From the NCBI GenBank assembly GCA_013152475.1, contig JAADGH010000086.1, positions 1 to 46,612 of the forward strand: a stretch of 46,612 nt of DNA, read 5' to 3'. Source of the DNA: Planctomycetota bacterium. GTDB taxonomy: Bacteria; Planctomycetota; Brocadiia; JAADGH01. Position numbers and translations under genes: made by a program. Numbering within the stretch: the first letter of the stretch is position 1; every line of letters begins with the position of its first letter. This document shows, one piece after another, positions 26,355 to 34,600 of this stretch. Below the pieces are notes generated by a model. That model was not told where the DNA came from, did not search any database, and saw only the letters and a program-made list of their open reading frames with translations.

Positions 26355-26561
26355 GTGGCAGAGAGAAAGAGAAGATTTGGTGAGATCGCTGTCAGGGCGG
26401 GGTTCGTGAGGGATACCGATGTGCAGAGGGCCCTCGCACGGCAAAGAGAGATCGCCTCGAACGGAGGCAATCACAAACTCATCGGCATTATTATGCTCGA
26501 ATTGGGTTTGCTGTCGAACGCCCAGCTCATCCACGTGCTGAAGGAACTGGAATCCCAGTAG
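26355..26561 (+). CDS. Small protein resembling the N-terminal (MshEN/GspE-N) domain of type II/IV assembly ATPases
   Basis: A 68-residue protein. RFGEIAVRAGFVRDTDVQRAL and IGIIMLELGLLSNAQLIHVL are two copies of the helical L-G-E-x-L-V-x-x-G-x-I-x-x-x-Q pattern found in MshEN/GspE N-terminal domains, some of which bind c-di-GMP. The GTG at 26355 with GGAG ten bases upstream is my start; an ATG at 26310 would add 15 residues but has no Shine-Dalgarno. No ATPase domain follows, so it is a stand-alone domain, perhaps a c-di-GMP sensor or adaptor (inference). It is divergent from rpmE and convergent with hemC (4-bp gap). Confidence 0.7.
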   Translation: MAERKRRFGEIAVRAGFVRDTDVQRALARQREIASNGGNHKLIGIIMLELGLLSNAQLIHVLKELESQ

Positions 26562-26565
26562 CTCC

Positions 26566-27495
26566 TCACTCGCCCTGACGCAATTCCCGAAGAATGGCCT
26601 CCCCCCCCCCGGCCAGGAGGCGATGGGCCAGGCGTTTTCCCACTTCCCCGGCCTCCGGCGCTGCGCCACATTCCTGCCCTGCGACCCGTTCCGAACCATC
26701 CGTCGAGCGGATCATCCCCCGGAGCATGAGCGTGTCGCCCTCGATCTCCGCAATGGCGCCGATCGGCGCCTGGCATCCGCCCTGGAGCTCCGCCAGAAAG
26801 GCCCGTTCCGCCGCCACACAAGCCGCCGTCGGGGCGTCATTCACGGCGGAGCAGCATTCGATCGCGAAGGCATCCTCACTTCGCGTCTCCAGGCCCAGGG
26901 CCCCCTGTCCCACAGCGGGCAGCATGATCTCGTAGGGCAGGGTGCGCGCCTCCACCGGTTGCCCCCCCAGGCGAAGCAGCCCCGCCCGGGCGACGATGAT
27001 TGCATCGTAGTCGCCGAACTTCAGCTTTCGGAGGCGCGTGTCGAGGTTTCCGCGGATGTCCCGGACCGTCAGGTCGGCCCGATAGGCAAGGAGCTGCGCG
27101 CGGCGCCGCAGACTGCTGGTCCCCACTACCGCCCCCGGTGGGAGCTCGTCCAGCCGCAAGGCGTCCCGCGCAATGAGGACGTCGCGTGGGTCCTCCCGCC
27201 TTGAGACGGCGGCCAGCGCCAGCCCGTCCGGAAGCGAGGTCGGCAAGTCTTTCAGGCTGTGCACGGCGAGATCGATCCGTCCGTCGAGGAGGGCGTTCTC
27301 AATCTCCTTGGTGAACAAGCCCTGCCCCCCGATCCTGGCCAGCGGGACGTCCCGGATCTTGTCTCCCGTTGTCGAGAGGTGTTCGACGATGATCTGCACG
27401 TCGGGAAGGGCCTCGGCGATTGCCCGGCGCACGATCTCGGTCTGGGCGAGGGCCAGCTTGCTGGCCCGTGTGCCGATGGTGAGCGGCTTTTTCAT
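26566..27495 (-). CDS. hemC: Hydroxymethylbilane synthase (porphobilinogen deaminase)
   Basis: A 309-residue enzyme polymerising four porphobilinogens into hydroxymethylbilane. GTRASKLALAQ opens the protein, VHSLKDLPT and GTSSLRRRAQL are the substrate-binding motifs, and the dipyrromethane cofactor cysteine is C241 in ELQGGCQAPIG. Length matches the family. It starts 9 bp after the hemA stop, so it is the third gene of a ccsA-like-hemA-hemC operon for haem or sirohaem by the C5 pathway. No later haem gene is in the window. Confidence 0.97.
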   Translation of the reverse strand: MKKPLTIGTRASKLALAQTEIVRRAIAEALPDVQIIVEHLSTTGDKIRDVPLARIGGQGLFTKEIENALLDGRIDLAVHSLKDLPTSLPDGLALAAVSRREDPRDVLIARDALRLDELPPGAVVGTSSLRRRAQLLAYRADLTVRDIRGNLDTRLRKLKFGDYDAIIVARAGLLRLGGQPVEARTLPYEIMLPAVGQGALGLETRSEDAFAIECCSAVNDAPTAACVAAERAFLAELQGGCQAPIGAIAEIEGDTLMLRGMIRSTDGSERVAGQECGAAPEAGEVGKRLAHRLLAGGGEAILRELRQGE

Positions 27496-27504
27496 GGGGC
27501 CGCC

Positions 27505-28770
27505 TCACTCCCCCAAACCGAAGAGGCGCTTGATTGCATTGACGTACCCCGTTGCGCGGCCGTTGCGCGCCTCCTGGGTCAGCGTCTCGACGGGGCCGTG
27601 GAGGATCTTGTGGATGATCCGGTCGGCCATGAGGGCGATTTGCTCCTTGTCCTTCGCGTCCAGGTGATCGAGTTTGGGGAGGATTTTCTCCAGTTCGGAC
27701 TGCATGATCCCGTGCATGGTGTCGGAGAGCTGCGCAATGGTGGGGTCCACGGACATCCCCTCGACGATCTTCACCACCTTGTCGGCGGCCGCGCCGATAA
27801 TCTCTTCGCAGCGCTGGATCTCTCGCTCTCGCTCGGCGCGGTTCTGCTTTACGATCTCTTCGAGATCGTCGATGTCGTAGAGGTAGACGTTCTCGATGTC
27901 GTTGACCTCCGGGTTCACGTCGCGCGGCACGGCGATGTCGATGATGAACATGGGCAGGTTCTTGCGGGCGCGCATTGCAGCCCGGACCATGCCCGGCTCG
28001 ATGATGTGCCCCGGAGCGGAGGTGGAGGCGATCAAGACGTCGGCGCGCGCCAGGTAATCGCCGAGGAGATCGAGACCGATGGCCTTTGCCGAGTGCTCGT
28101 CGGCCAGGGCCTTGGCCTTCTCCAGGCTCCGGTTCACGACGATGACCTTCGTCACCCCGCGCTCGACCAGATGGCGCAGCGCCGACTCGCCCGTCTGTCC
28201 CGCGCCGACGATCATGGCCGTCTTGTCGGCGAAGTTCTGGAAGATGCGCTCGGCGAAGTCCACGGCCACCGAGCTTACGGAGACCTTCCTCTCGCTGATG
28301 GCGGTGGAGGATCGGGCCTCTTTGGCCACGGCCAGCGCCCGTTCGAAGAGCCGGTTCAGTGTCTTGCCCGTGGCCCCGCAGTGGGCCGCCAGATGATAGG
28401 CCTGCACCACCTGGGACTTGATCTCGGTCTCGCCGAGGACCATCGAGTCCAGGCTGCATGCCACCCGGAAGAGATGCTCCACCGCTTCGCGTCCGTGGTG
28501 CGCATACAGGTGGGGCAGGAGCGCTTCCGGCGCCAGGCCCCGCATGTCGGCAATGAGGGGGCCGATCTCCGACGTGCCGATGGCGCATTCCTCGTGATAG
28601 ACGTAGATCTCCACGCGGTTGCAGGTGGACAGGATGACGGCTTCCGTGTTCGGCTGCCGTGAACGAATCTCATCGAGAACGGACGGGACCTCCTCCTCGG
28701 CAAAGGCGAACCTCTCCCGCAGGTCCACAGGCGCCGTCTTGTGATTTAGTCCGATTACCGTGAGATTCAT
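27505..28770 (-). CDS. hemA: Glutamyl-tRNA reductase
   Basis: A 421-residue NADPH-dependent enzyme that reduces glutamyl-tRNA to glutamate-1-semialdehyde, first step of the C5 tetrapyrrole route. It has GLNHKTAP at the N-terminus, catalytic C50 in STCNRVEIY, GETEIKSQV, the NADPH motif VGAGQTGE, and the C-terminal dimerisation helix. The open frame extends to 29289, but the upstream part overlaps the membrane protein gene out of frame and is rejected. The ATG at 28770 overlaps the upstream stop by four bases (ATGA), implying translational coupling. Confidence 0.97.
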   Translation of the reverse strand: MNLTVIGLNHKTAPVDLRERFAFAEEEVPSVLDEIRSRQPNTEAVILSTCNRVEIYVYHEECAIGTSEIGPLIADMRGLAPEALLPHLYAHHGREAVEHLFRVACSLDSMVLGETEIKSQVVQAYHLAAHCGATGKTLNRLFERALAVAKEARSSTAISERKVSVSSVAVDFAERIFQNFADKTAMIVGAGQTGESALRHLVERGVTKVIVVNRSLEKAKALADEHSAKAIGLDLLGDYLARADVLIASTSAPGHIIEPGMVRAAMRARKNLPMFIIDIAVPRDVNPEVNDIENVYLYDIDDLEEIVKQNRAEREREIQRCEEIIGAAADKVVKIVEGMSVDPTIAQLSDTMHGIMQSELEKILPKLDHLDAKDKEQIALMADRIIHKILHGPVETLTQEARNGRATGYVNAIKRLFGLGE

Positions 28771-29660
28771 TTTGCCTTGATGCGTCCGCAAGAAACGGAG
28801 TGGGAGTCTGCGATGCGGACCTCGCGGGCCGCTGCCGCCGTCCCCTTGAGCGTGTGGAACTGTCCGAAGACGAGGCTGCCGAGAAAAGCCGCAATCACGA
28901 GAATAAAGCCGGCGATGGTCAGATAGGCCACCTTCCGCCCGTGTGTGATTTCGGCCAGGCGGACATGGACCAGCGCGCAGTAGACAACCCAGGCTACGAT
29001 CCCGACGACGATGATCGCATCCGGCGGCCAGCCGAGGGCCACCGCGCTTCCGCTCCTGGCCCAGACAATGCCGAGGATCAGCCCCAGCGTGTACAGCGGA
29101 AACCCGATCAGCGTGGACATCTTCGCCGTTCGGTCCAGCGTCTCCAGCGAAGGCAGCCGGGCGATGAGCGGCTCTAAGAGCTTCGATTTCAACCTTCGCT
29201 CCTGCGTCAGGTAGAGGAGACTCGCCGCGAAACCGAGGGCGAAGAACGCAAATCCCAGAAAGATCGGGATCGTGTGGAGGGCCGTCCAAAATGCGTTCAG
29301 CCCCTCAGGGACCTCCCCTCCCCGGTGCGCCAGCGCCGCCGCCCCGGCCGAAAACACGACCAGCACCGGGAGGATGTATGCGCTCAGGGCGGTGAGTTTG
29401 TAGAAGCATGCAACGAACAGCCCCACAAGCGCGATGCACCAGAGAAAGAGCAGGACCGTCTCGGAGAGTTTTCCGATAGGAATGCCGCCGTACTGAACGG
29501 CATGGAGGATGAGCACCAAGGTGTGAACGGCAAAGCCGCAGATGAAGAGGCCCCGAATCAGTTTCTGTTTCAGGTTCTGCGGGCGCCACACGCCTACAAG
29601 AGCAAGGACCGTAGCCGCCGCGTAGAGGGCTGCTGCGAGGATGGGCAGGATCAAGTCCAT
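28767..29660 (-). CDS. CcsA/HemX-like integral membrane protein
   Basis: A 297-residue protein with about eight hydrophobic helices, in the cytochrome c assembly (CcsA/HemX) family. The usual tryptophan-rich haem-handling WxWD segment of true CcsA is reduced to GWPPD (in VALGWPPDAI), so haem-export activity is doubtful. HemX, a member next to hemA in Bacillus, modulates HemA level. The position directly before and overlapping hemA supports a HemX-like role. The ATG at 29660 has GGAG nine bases upstream; an earlier in-frame start adds 11 polar residues. It is the first gene of the hem operon, behind a TATAAT promoter. Confidence 0.82.
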   Translation of the reverse strand: MDLILPILAAALYAAATVLALVGVWRPQNLKQKLIRGLFICGFAVHTLVLILHAVQYGGIPIGKLSETVLLFLWCIALVGLFVACFYKLTALSAYILPVLVVFSAGAAALAHRGGEVPEGLNAFWTALHTIPIFLGFAFFALGFAASLLYLTQERRLKSKLLEPLIARLPSLETLDRTAKMSTLIGFPLYTLGLILGIVWARSGSAVALGWPPDAIIVVGIVAWVVYCALVHVRLAEITHGRKVAYLTIAGFILVIAAFLGSLVFGQFHTLKGTAAAAREVRIADSHSVSCGRIKAK

Positions 29661-29698
29661 CTGGCATCTCCGCGGAAATTCCGTAACATCCACATATT

Positions 29699-29727
29699 AT
29701 TATACGTTACGACTGCACCGCACGCAA
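29699..29727 (-). promoter_or_regulatory. Promoter of the hemX-like/hemA/hemC operon
   Basis: On the minus strand TTGCGT, 17 bp, and a perfect TATAAT lie about 39 bp before the start codon at 29660. Confidence 0.65.
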
Positions 29728-29762
29728 CGGGAATTTTGCCCCTGTCTGGGAGGGAGCCCGTG

Positions 29763-30848
29763 TCAGGCGGAGAGAGTCATCATCTTCAGGCACACCGGCA
29801 TCGAAACGTTGGTGATATGGCCTGTCGGCTGGAGCAGGCCCGTAGCCGGGTCGATGCGAAAGGCCACGATGTTGTCCGCGTTCTGATTGGCAACCAGAAG
29901 GAACGCTCCGGTGGGGTCGATCATGAAGTTGCGCGGGTGATCGCCCTGGGTGGGTTCGTGGCCCACGGGCGTAAGCGTGCCGGTGGCCTCGTCGATTGCG
30001 AAGATGGCGATGCTGTTGTGCCCCCGATTCGATCCATACAGAAACTTGCCGGAGGGCGACACGTGCACGTCGGCGCAGTAGCTCGTCCCTTTGAAATCGC
30101 CGGGGAGGGTGGTGATGCTCTGCAGCTCCTCCAGTGCGCCTCGCGCCTTGTCATACTTGAATGCGACCATCGTGTTGTCCAGTTCATTGATCACATAGGC
30201 ATACCGTCGGTTGGGATGGAACGTGAAGTGACGCGGGCCGGCGCCGGGGTGAATCCGGGCCCATGGAGGATCGTTCGGGAGCAGCTTGCCCTCATCGAGG
30301 TCGAGCCGATAGATGATGATCTTGTCCAGCCCGAGGTCCGCGGCGAAGGCGAAACGATTGAACGGACCGGGGGTGATCGAGTGGGCGTGCGGTCCCTTCT
30401 GCCGTCTGGGATCGACGCTCGACCCCTCGTGCTGCACCAGGGCCGTTGCCTCACCGAGCTGGCCGTCCTCTTGGATGGGAAGCATGACCACGCTTCCCGA
30501 CGAGTAATTCGCCGCCAGGACAAACCTTCCGGTTTGCTCCACGCTCACGTGGCATGTGGACGCCCCGTGCGCGGACTGCCGGTTCAGGAAGGTCAGGTCG
30601 CCGGTTTTCGGGTCGATGGCGAAAGCGCTCACGGCGCCGCCGTCGGTGCGGCCCTTGCCGCGCACCTCGTTCACGGCGTAGAGATAGCGTCGGGTCGGAT
30701 GGATGTCCAGGAAGGACGGGTTGTCCAGGCCGGCGGCCTTGCTTACGGGATGCAGCGCACCCGTATCCGGGTCGAACCGATAGATGTAGATTCCTTCCGA
30801 TCCCCGCTGGGTGTAGGTTCCGACGTAAACGAGACGTTGCTCCGCCAT
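29763..30848 (-). CDS. Lactonase family protein (6-phosphogluconolactonase/YbhE-like beta-propeller)
   Basis: A 361-residue seven-bladed beta-propeller of the Pgl/YbhE lactonase family. It begins YVGTYTQRGSEGIYIY and has the repeated blade pattern H-P-x-x-R-Y-x-Y-x-x-N-E (LDIHPTRRYLYAVNE, FTFHPNRRYAYVINE), plus GPHAHSI with candidate metal or catalytic histidines. It would open 6-phosphogluconolactone or another aldonolactone. Together with the uronate-dehydrogenase-like gene 25 kb away this fits sugar-lactone metabolism (inference). The ATG at 30848 has GGGAG upstream; 30 further in-frame residues overlap the leader hairpins and are rejected. No signal peptide; cytoplasmic. Confidence 0.9.
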   Translation of the reverse strand: MAEQRLVYVGTYTQRGSEGIYIYRFDPDTGALHPVSKAAGLDNPSFLDIHPTRRYLYAVNEVRGKGRTDGGAVSAFAIDPKTGDLTFLNRQSAHGASTCHVSVEQTGRFVLAANYSSGSVVMLPIQEDGQLGEATALVQHEGSSVDPRRQKGPHAHSITPGPFNRFAFAADLGLDKIIIYRLDLDEGKLLPNDPPWARIHPGAGPRHFTFHPNRRYAYVINELDNTMVAFKYDKARGALEELQSITTLPGDFKGTSYCADVHVSPSGKFLYGSNRGHNSIAIFAIDEATGTLTPVGHEPTQGDHPRNFMIDPTGAFLLVANQNADNIVAFRIDPATGLLQPTGHITNVSMPVCLKMMTLSA

Positions 30849-30883
30849 GTTCCTCTCCCGGTGTCGCCTCCGTATCGCTCGTG

Positions 30884-30917
30884 AAACCTCCCGGAGGTTT
30901 GGGACCTTCGGGAGGTC
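30884..30917 (-). promoter_or_regulatory. Two adjacent hairpins in the lactonase 5' leader
   Basis: The palindrome AAACCTCCCGGAGGTTT at 30884-30900 is followed by GACCT-TCGGG-AGGTC at 30903-30917. Both lie between the promoter and the lactonase start and both contain GGAGG/CCTCC-type cores. They may be mRNA structures or a copy of a dispersed palindromic repeat. Confidence 0.45.
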
Positions 30918-30926
30918 GGTTCCTCT

Positions 30927-30954
30927 CTCATAGCACAAGATAGCAGATTGTCAA
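30927..30954 (-). promoter_or_regulatory. Promoter of the lactonase gene
   Basis: On the minus strand a perfect TTGACA, a 16-bp spacer and TATGAG. The start codon is about 79 bp downstream, leaving a structured leader. Confidence 0.6.
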
Positions 30955-30967
30955 GTCGTTTTCATTC

Positions 30968-30997
30968 TTGACAAGAGCGGTCCGGTTGCGGTAGGAT
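30968..30997 (+). promoter_or_regulatory. Promoter of the NFU gene
   Basis: TTGACA at 30968-30973, an 18-bp spacer and TAGGAT. Its -35 lies only 13 bp from the -35 of the divergent lactonase promoter. Confidence 0.6.
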
Positions 30998-31048
30998 CAT
31001 CGTAGGAAGTGAACGAATGCGAGTTCGTGTGTTTTGGAGAACAAGTTG

Positions 31049-31273
31049 ATGCGAGAAGATATTGAGAAGGCCCTCGCGGAGATCCGGCCCAAGTTGCAGG
31101 CCGATGGCGGGGATGTTGAACTGGTCGATGTGGATGACGGCGGTGTTGTCAAGGTGAAGCTCACTGGCGCGTGCGGCGGCTGCCCGATGGCGCAGATGAC
31201 GCTGAAACAGGGGATCGAGAAGATCCTCAAGGAGAAGGTCCCTGCCGTTGATCATGTTGAATCGGTGCCGTAG
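31049..31273 (+). CDS. NifU-like (NFU domain) iron-sulfur scaffold protein
   Basis: A 74-residue stand-alone NFU domain. It has [17 protein letters not shown] and the cluster-binding motif [13 protein letters not shown], with C42 and C45. Two such proteins bridge a 4Fe-4S or 2Fe-2S cluster and deliver it to client proteins. The ATG at 31049 is preceded by GGAG at 9 bp; a TTG five codons earlier is possible but less likely. It lies between its own promoter and the small ferredoxin gene, a plausible client. Normal length for the single-domain class. Confidence 0.95.
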   Translation: MREDIEKALAEIRPKLQADGGDVELVDVDDGGVVKVKLTGACGGCPMAQMTLKQGIEKILKEKVPAVDHVESVP

Positions 31274-31314
31274 CCTCAGGGCGCACATTTCCGGGGAATT
31301 TCGAGAGATTTTTA

Positions 31315-31344
31315 TTGACATTTTCAACGGAATTGCCCTACAGT
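31315..31344 (+). promoter_or_regulatory. Promoter of the ferredoxin gene
   Basis: Perfect TTGACA at 31315-31320, an 18-bp spacer and TACAGT at 31339-31344, in an AT-rich stretch about 52 bp before the start codon. Confidence 0.7.
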
Positions 31345-31396
31345 ACACAGAGGAGTTCAAGGTTTTATTGTTGGTCTTTTCTTGTAGGAGAGGAGC

Positions 31397-31567
31397 ATGC
31401 CAGCCGTCGTTGATGCTGATGAATGCACCGCTTGCGGCACTTGCGAGGAAACGTGTCCGGCCGAGGCGATCAAGGTCGAGGATGTGGCCGTGGTCGACGA
31501 GGAGAAATGCACGGACTGCGGAAGCTGCGTGGAAGAGTGCCCGGTGGAGTGCATTAAGCTCGAGTAG
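31397..31567 (+). CDS. 2[4Fe-4S] ferredoxin, clostridial type, 56 aa
   Basis: A 56-residue low-potential ferredoxin. Two complete CxxCxxCxxxCP motifs bind two 4Fe-4S clusters: C10, C13, C16, C20-P and C38, C41, C44, C48-P. An extra C52 follows. The two halves are internally homologous as usual. The ATG follows a strong AGGAGAGGAG Shine-Dalgarno. It has its own promoter and an intrinsic terminator, so it is probably an abundant monocistronic mRNA. It would carry electrons in anaerobic metabolism and could reduce a radical-SAM activase (inference). Confidence 0.96.
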   Translation: MPAVVDADECTACGTCEETCPAEAIKVEDVAVVDEEKCTDCGSCVEECPVECIKLE

Positions 31568-31579
31568 TTGTTCGGAGCG

Positions 31580-31624
31580 ATCGCCGCAGTCTGGGAGTCG
31601 ATTCCAAATTGCGGCGATTTTCTG
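31580..31624 (+). terminator. Intrinsic terminator after the ferredoxin gene
   Basis: A perfect 9-bp stem ATCGCCGCA/TGCGGCGAT with a 21-nt loop, followed by TTTCTGT, begins 13 bp after the ferredoxin stop. Confidence 0.75.
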
Positions 31625-31626
31625 TA

Positions 31627-34600
31627 CTAATGCAGGCGCTGAAGCGCCTGATGCACGGCCGCTCTGACGGTAGGGTCCCGGTCGTTGGCGCTCCGCTGCA
31701 GGGCCCTGATCGCTTCCTCCGTCCCAATCTGTCCCAGCGCCCACGCGGCCGCCGCGCGGACCTCGGGTTTCTCCCCTCCGAATCTTCCGAGGAAGCCCCG
31801 GCTCCGGAGCACCTTGGCCAGGATTGGCACGGCCTCGGGGTTCCGCGTCTTGCCCAGGGCCACACAGCATTCGTGCTGGTGGACATCGGATTTCAGGGAG
31901 GGGAGCAGGTGGGCAAGCTCTGCGGCCACGGCAGGCCAGGCCATGTCCCCAAGGGCGGAGATGGCGCTGGAGACCAGGGCCGGGTCGTCCGAATAGGCCA
32001 ATTCGACCAGACTCTCCCGCGCCTGCTGGCGTGGCAGACGGGCAAACACCTTGACCGCGCCCCGGCGGATCTGTTCGTCGGGGTGGTGCAGCATCGCGTC
32101 GACATCCGTTCGGACGTCCCCGCTTACGGTATCCAGCACGCTGAGGATGCGGACATAGTGCTCTGCGGGGGAGGAGGGGGTCAACTGCGCCAGCAACTGC
32201 CGGGGGGCCTCGGCGCCCGATTCCCTCAGGATGTCGGCCGCGATCTTTCGTGTCCGGAAGTCATCCGTATCCCGAATAAGCGCCACGAGGGCGGGAATGG
32301 CAACTGTGCCAAAACCGATGAGCAGCGCTGTGGCGGCGTTCTGCCGATTGGAATCGCCCGAGCTGATATCGGCCAAAAGCAGCCCGAACGCATCGCTCCG
32401 GGCCAGTTTCTCCAGGCCAAGCTCGGCCTGCCGGCTGCCGGGCGAGCCGCTGAAGCCGGGCTTGCGGAAGCGTTGAAACGCCCAGATCAACTTCTTGGCG
32501 TTGGTATAGTCCGCCCGCTTGATTGCATTCAGCGCGCCCTCGCAGCCGAGCTCGACGAGTATGCCGAAGACGCGCGGGTCTCGCACTTCGTTCAGCGCGT
32601 CGAAGATCGCGTTTTCGATATCCGCCACGAAGGTCGCGCTGCCGATGGCGATGGCCTGCCGCATGGCATCGGCGACCAAGTCCGTAGCCTGCAGCTCGAC
32701 CTCCAGGGAGGGGCTGACCAGGCGTTCGGCCAGTCGCCCGGCCAGGGCCGTGAGGACGGCTTCGTCGTTCTTGAGCAGCGCGGTCTTGAGCGTTTTTGAA
32801 AACTGGGCGGTCTGCTCTTTGGGCAGGAGGTCTTCACCGCCTCCATAGAAAATATCGCGCACAACATTGGGTTCCCCCTCCTCCTGGGTCGGGGCGGCCG
32901 CCTCCGCCGTTCGGCGGGTCTCTCTCTGGATGACCTTTTGCTGCTCGGGTTTCTCTTTTTCCTCCGCCTCTTCCTCGTCAACGGCCTCTTCCCGCTCCTT
33001 GCGAACAGGGGGCCCCATGGCAGGCTTTGACTCCTTGATGATCCTGCCCGACCGCACCCGCTGATCCACGTACAGGTGACTGACATCGTTCTCGCCAAGC
33101 CATGCCGCCCAAAGGAGCCCCACATAGACCTCGCTGCCCTCCGAAAGCGCGGCGAGGAACACGTCGATCTCCCGTTCATCCACTTCACGCACAATCGTGA
33201 GGCCCTCGCCATTGTGGCGCAGCAGATTGTCCCAAAAGTCCGCCGCCTTCTCTCCCCATTGGGTGATATCCATCGGCGCTGTGTTGACGAGCAGGTCTTG
33301 TTCCTTCTGCGCGACAGTCACCGTTCCCACCTCGGCCAGGATAGGGGTCAGGCCTTGCCAGATGGTGCGTGTGGCATTGACCACCGGCGCCGCCCCGGGT
33401 GAATTCAGCCGTCGGGCCTCCAAGGCCTCGTGAAAGTGGCCGAAAATCTGCCCCAGGCGCTTGAGGCTTGGCCCGCTCAGAGGTTGGGTGCCCTCTCGAA
33501 TCTTCGTGGCAAGTTTTTTTTCGGTGTAGGTGACGGCCTCGGACATGTTGAAGATGGACTGCGCCCGGGTCCGGACCCGCGTCTCATACTTCTTGGCCTT
33601 CTCCTGCCTGTCCGCCCGGCGGAAGTGGTAGGCCAGCATGGCCGCCACCCGGTCCGGGTTGTCTTTGTGCTTACGCTCCTCCGACTCGGCCACCTGGGCA
33701 TGGAGCGTTTTTCGCGTTTCTTCCGGTGTGTCGTCGTAGCTCACCACCCGCACGCGATCGCTGACAAACTTGATCTCGTCGTCTGGATCTCCGGAAAACG
33801 GGGCCACAACCGAGGCGCGCATCGCCTTGTCCAGGATTTCCAGGGTGTATCCTTCGTTTCGGCCGGTAATATCCTGCAAGACGTCCACTCGAAAGTTGGA
33901 CCCGATCACCGCGGCGCTGGCCACGACGTCGGCGGTTTCGGGATCGAGCTTTCGCAGATGGTTGAGGATGGCGTCATCGAGCGAGTCCGGAGGCGCGGCC
34001 TGTTCGAAAGGAGCGATCTGCCACCGCCCGCCCTTCATGGTAATCAGGTCGCGTGACGCCATGTCTTTCAGCATCTCTTCGATGTAAAGCGGATTGCCGT
34101 GGGAGGCGCGGAAGACCGCCTCGTCGAAGGCGTCGTCCGGTTCTCGGCCCTCGAAGAGGGAGGAGATCATGTGCGTGACATCCGGCCGGGTCAGCGGCTC
34201 GATTTTCAGCTCGACAATACGCTCCGGACGGCCCTTCAGGTCGAGGAAATCGCCGATGGGAAAGTGCTTGAGCAGCGGATCGCCAAGGCTCTCGAAGGGC
34301 ATGGCGCCGAACATCCCGATCCGAACATTCTCCTGTTTCTCCAGGCTGCCGAGCACCATCAGGCTCCCCTGGTCGATGTTGTGGAACTCGTCCAGCAGGA
34401 TGGCGATAGGGCGGGACCGGGAGAGGGTGGCAAACAGGTCGCGCAACGCATTGAAGAGGATGAGACGTTTCTGGCTGGCGCTCATCGACAACGGTTGTGC
34501 GCCCTCCGAAAGAGCAGCGGAGATTTCCGGAACCACCTCGGCCAGGCAAAGCATCTCCTCTTCGGACCCCTCCTTGAGGAGGCTCATCAGCTCCCGGATG

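Noticed and set aside
28771..29289. N-terminal extension of the hemA frame
   Set aside because: It overlaps the CcsA/HemX-like gene out of frame; the standard HemA N-terminus begins at the ATG at 28770, which places the catalytic Cys at residue 50.
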